From the NCBI GenBank assembly GCA_012519645.1, contig JAAYPU010000202.1, positions 1-5,372 on the forward strand: a stretch of 5,372 bases of DNA, written 5' to 3'. Source of the stretch: Clostridiales bacterium. Lineage in GTDB: Bacteria > Bacillota > Clostridia > Peptostreptococcales > JAAYPU01. The notes under the pieces were generated by a model. The model searched no databases, had not been told where the DNA came from, and worked only from the letters and a program-made list of their open reading frames with translations. Below, piece by piece: positions 4,879 to 5,372 of this stretch. Position 1 is the stretch's first letter. The number at the start of each line of letters is the position of its first letter. Both the position numbers and the translations under genes were made by a program.

Positions 4879-4898
4879 GATTTTATTTTAGTAAAATC
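4879..4898. repeat. hairpin HP7 (7-bp stem)
   Basis: GATTTTA (4879-4885) pairs with TAAAATC (4892-4898) around six bases. On the plus strand it is followed by the linker TTCCT and then by the heptamers at 4907-4934, repeating the modular order seen at 157-224. The stem is AT-only except for its terminal G-C pair. Confidence 0.5.
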
Positions 4899-4906
4899 TT
4901 CCTAAA

Positions 4907-4934
4907 CTATTATTTATTATCTGTTATCATTTAT
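4907..4934 (+). repeat. heptamer array H, CTATTAT-like x4
   Basis: The units are CTATTAT, TTATTAT, CTGTTAT, CATTTAT. The array sits eight bases after hairpin HP7 with a TTCCT linker. Its 7-bp phase is shared with the ACCACTA array that begins at 4956, 49 bases further on. Confidence 0.65.
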
Positions 4935-4955
4935 CTCCCAGCAGTTTAAATCCCT

Positions 4956-4990
4956 ATCCCTAACCACTAACCACTAACCACTGATCACTA
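4956..4990 (-). repeat. heptamer array I, ACCACTA x5
   Basis: Five 7-bp units, ATCCCTA, ACCACTA, ACCACTA, ACCACTG, ATCACTA, read as TAGTGGT-type on the minus strand. On that strand they follow the hairpin downstream of thrC. They are more C-rich than the other arrays but have the same period and the same position relative to a hairpin. Confidence 0.8.
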
Positions 4991-4997
4991 AAATAAT

Positions 4998-5042
4998 AAA
5001 TGGATAATTAGGAGACTGTGTAGAATCTTTAATTATCCATTT
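4998..5042 (-). terminator. long hairpin after thrC, possible terminator
   Basis: AAATGGATAATTA (4998-5010) pairs perfectly over 13 bp with TAATTATCCATTT (5030-5042) around a 19-base loop. On the minus strand it begins 16 bases after the thrC stop codon and is followed by a T-rich stretch (TATTATTTTA), as expected for termination. Against this, the stem is very AT-rich, the loop is large and the T tract is interrupted. It may instead be the hairpin part of the repeat module whose heptamers are at 4990-4956. Confidence 0.45.
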
Positions 5043-5058
5043 ACACGCTTAAGTTTTA

Positions 5059-5372
5059 TTACTTATCAGTAAGGATTTTTTCAACCTCCTGCTTCATTTC
5101 GTACTTTTCGATTACCGTATCATGCAATATTTCCTTTTTATCTAAATCCCTCAATCCTTTTGGAATACTAACACCGGTAATTTCATGAAGCTTTTCCACC
5201 AGCTCAAAATCAGAGCCTTTTTGTGAGGGTGCAATAGCGGATATAACACTATTGGTAAATTTATATGGACTTGCCGTAGAAGCAATAATAGTAGGAGTAT
5301 CATCATTTGTTTCAGCTTTATATTCCAAATAAACATGATAACCTACTGCCGTATGCGTATCCATAAGGTAAT
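5059..5372 (-). CDS. thrC: threonine synthase, C-terminal part
   Basis: The last 104 or so residues of the protein are present; the frame is open at the right edge (codons for Y and L precede the M at 5364), so the gene starts outside the window. Threonine synthase converts O-phosphohomoserine to threonine with pyridoxal phosphate in the cytosol. The fragment begins at the C-terminal signature DTHTAVGYHVYLEY, followed by DDTPTIIASTASPYKF, typical of the roughly 490-residue fold II enzyme form. The catalytic lysine and the cofactor site lie in the missing part. The gene ends with TAA at 5061-5059. A 329-base gap with a terminator-like hairpin separates it from tex, so it probably belongs to a different transcript, perhaps with homoserine-pathway genes to the right. 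Confidence 0.9.
   Translation of the reverse strand, partial: YLMDTHTAVGYHVYLEYKAETNDDTPTIIASTASPYKFTNSVISAIAPSQKGSDFELVEKLHEITGVSIPKGLRDLDKKEILHDTVIEKYEMKQEVEKILTDK

Noticed and set aside
4730..5058. Riboswitch or T-box leader upstream of tex
   Set aside because: I looked for a T-box motif or a recognisable aptamer and saw none. The structure present is explained by repeat hairpins and heptamers.
5151..5336. 61-codon minus-strand frame overlapping the thrC end
   Set aside because: It is an out-of-frame shadow of the threonine synthase coding sequence with a leucine-rich low-complexity product.

Overview
The window looks like chromosomal DNA of a low-GC Firmicute, probably an anaerobic Clostridia-type organism. 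The support is AT-rich sequence, strong GGAGG-type ribosome binding sites with about 6-nt spacers, and proteins that read like clostridial/bacillar homologues. I cannot place it to genus. Every gene I can support lies on the minus strand, so transcription runs from the right edge to the left.

In transcription order the layout is as follows. (1) 5372-5059 is the C-terminal end of threonine synthase (thrC), whose start lies outside the window. (2) 5058-4730 is a 329-base non-coding gap holding hairpins, heptamer repeats and the tex leader. (3) 4729-2438 is a full-length Tex-family RNA-binding protein. Eleven bases later, at 2426-1788, follows a HAD-family phosphatase resembling the pyrophosphatase PpaX. 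The tex stop codon lies within the ribosome binding site region of the phosphatase, so the two almost certainly form one operon. (4) 1787-1515 is a second repeat-rich gap. (5) 1514-369 is an imidazolonepropionase-like metal-dependent amidohydrolase. (6) 368-19 is a third repeat-rich gap, with the amidohydrolase terminator at its right end. (7) 18-1 is the first six codons of another gene that runs off the left edge.

The genes are ordinary housekeeping or metabolic ones and show no obvious shared pathway. The unusual content is between them. All three gaps are built from the same kind of module: a short AT-rich hairpin of variable sequence, usually a pyrimidine-rich linker (TTCCTT, CCTCCTT or CTCCTT), then three to five tandem 7-bp repeats. 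The heptamer changes from one array to the next (GATTTAA, CAGTTTT, TAGTTTT, ATTCTTA, CTATTAT-like, ACCACTA) but is nearly uniform inside an array. One copy recurs on opposite strands of two different gaps with 37 of 41 positions identical, so this is a dispersed repeat family. The arrays abut coding sequence closely: one includes the amidohydrolase stop codon and another ends just upstream of its ribosome binding site. The 7-bp period recalls the heptanucleotide STRR repeats of cyanobacteria, but I cannot name this family or show a function. I found no CRISPR array, tRNA, rRNA, transposase or defence gene.
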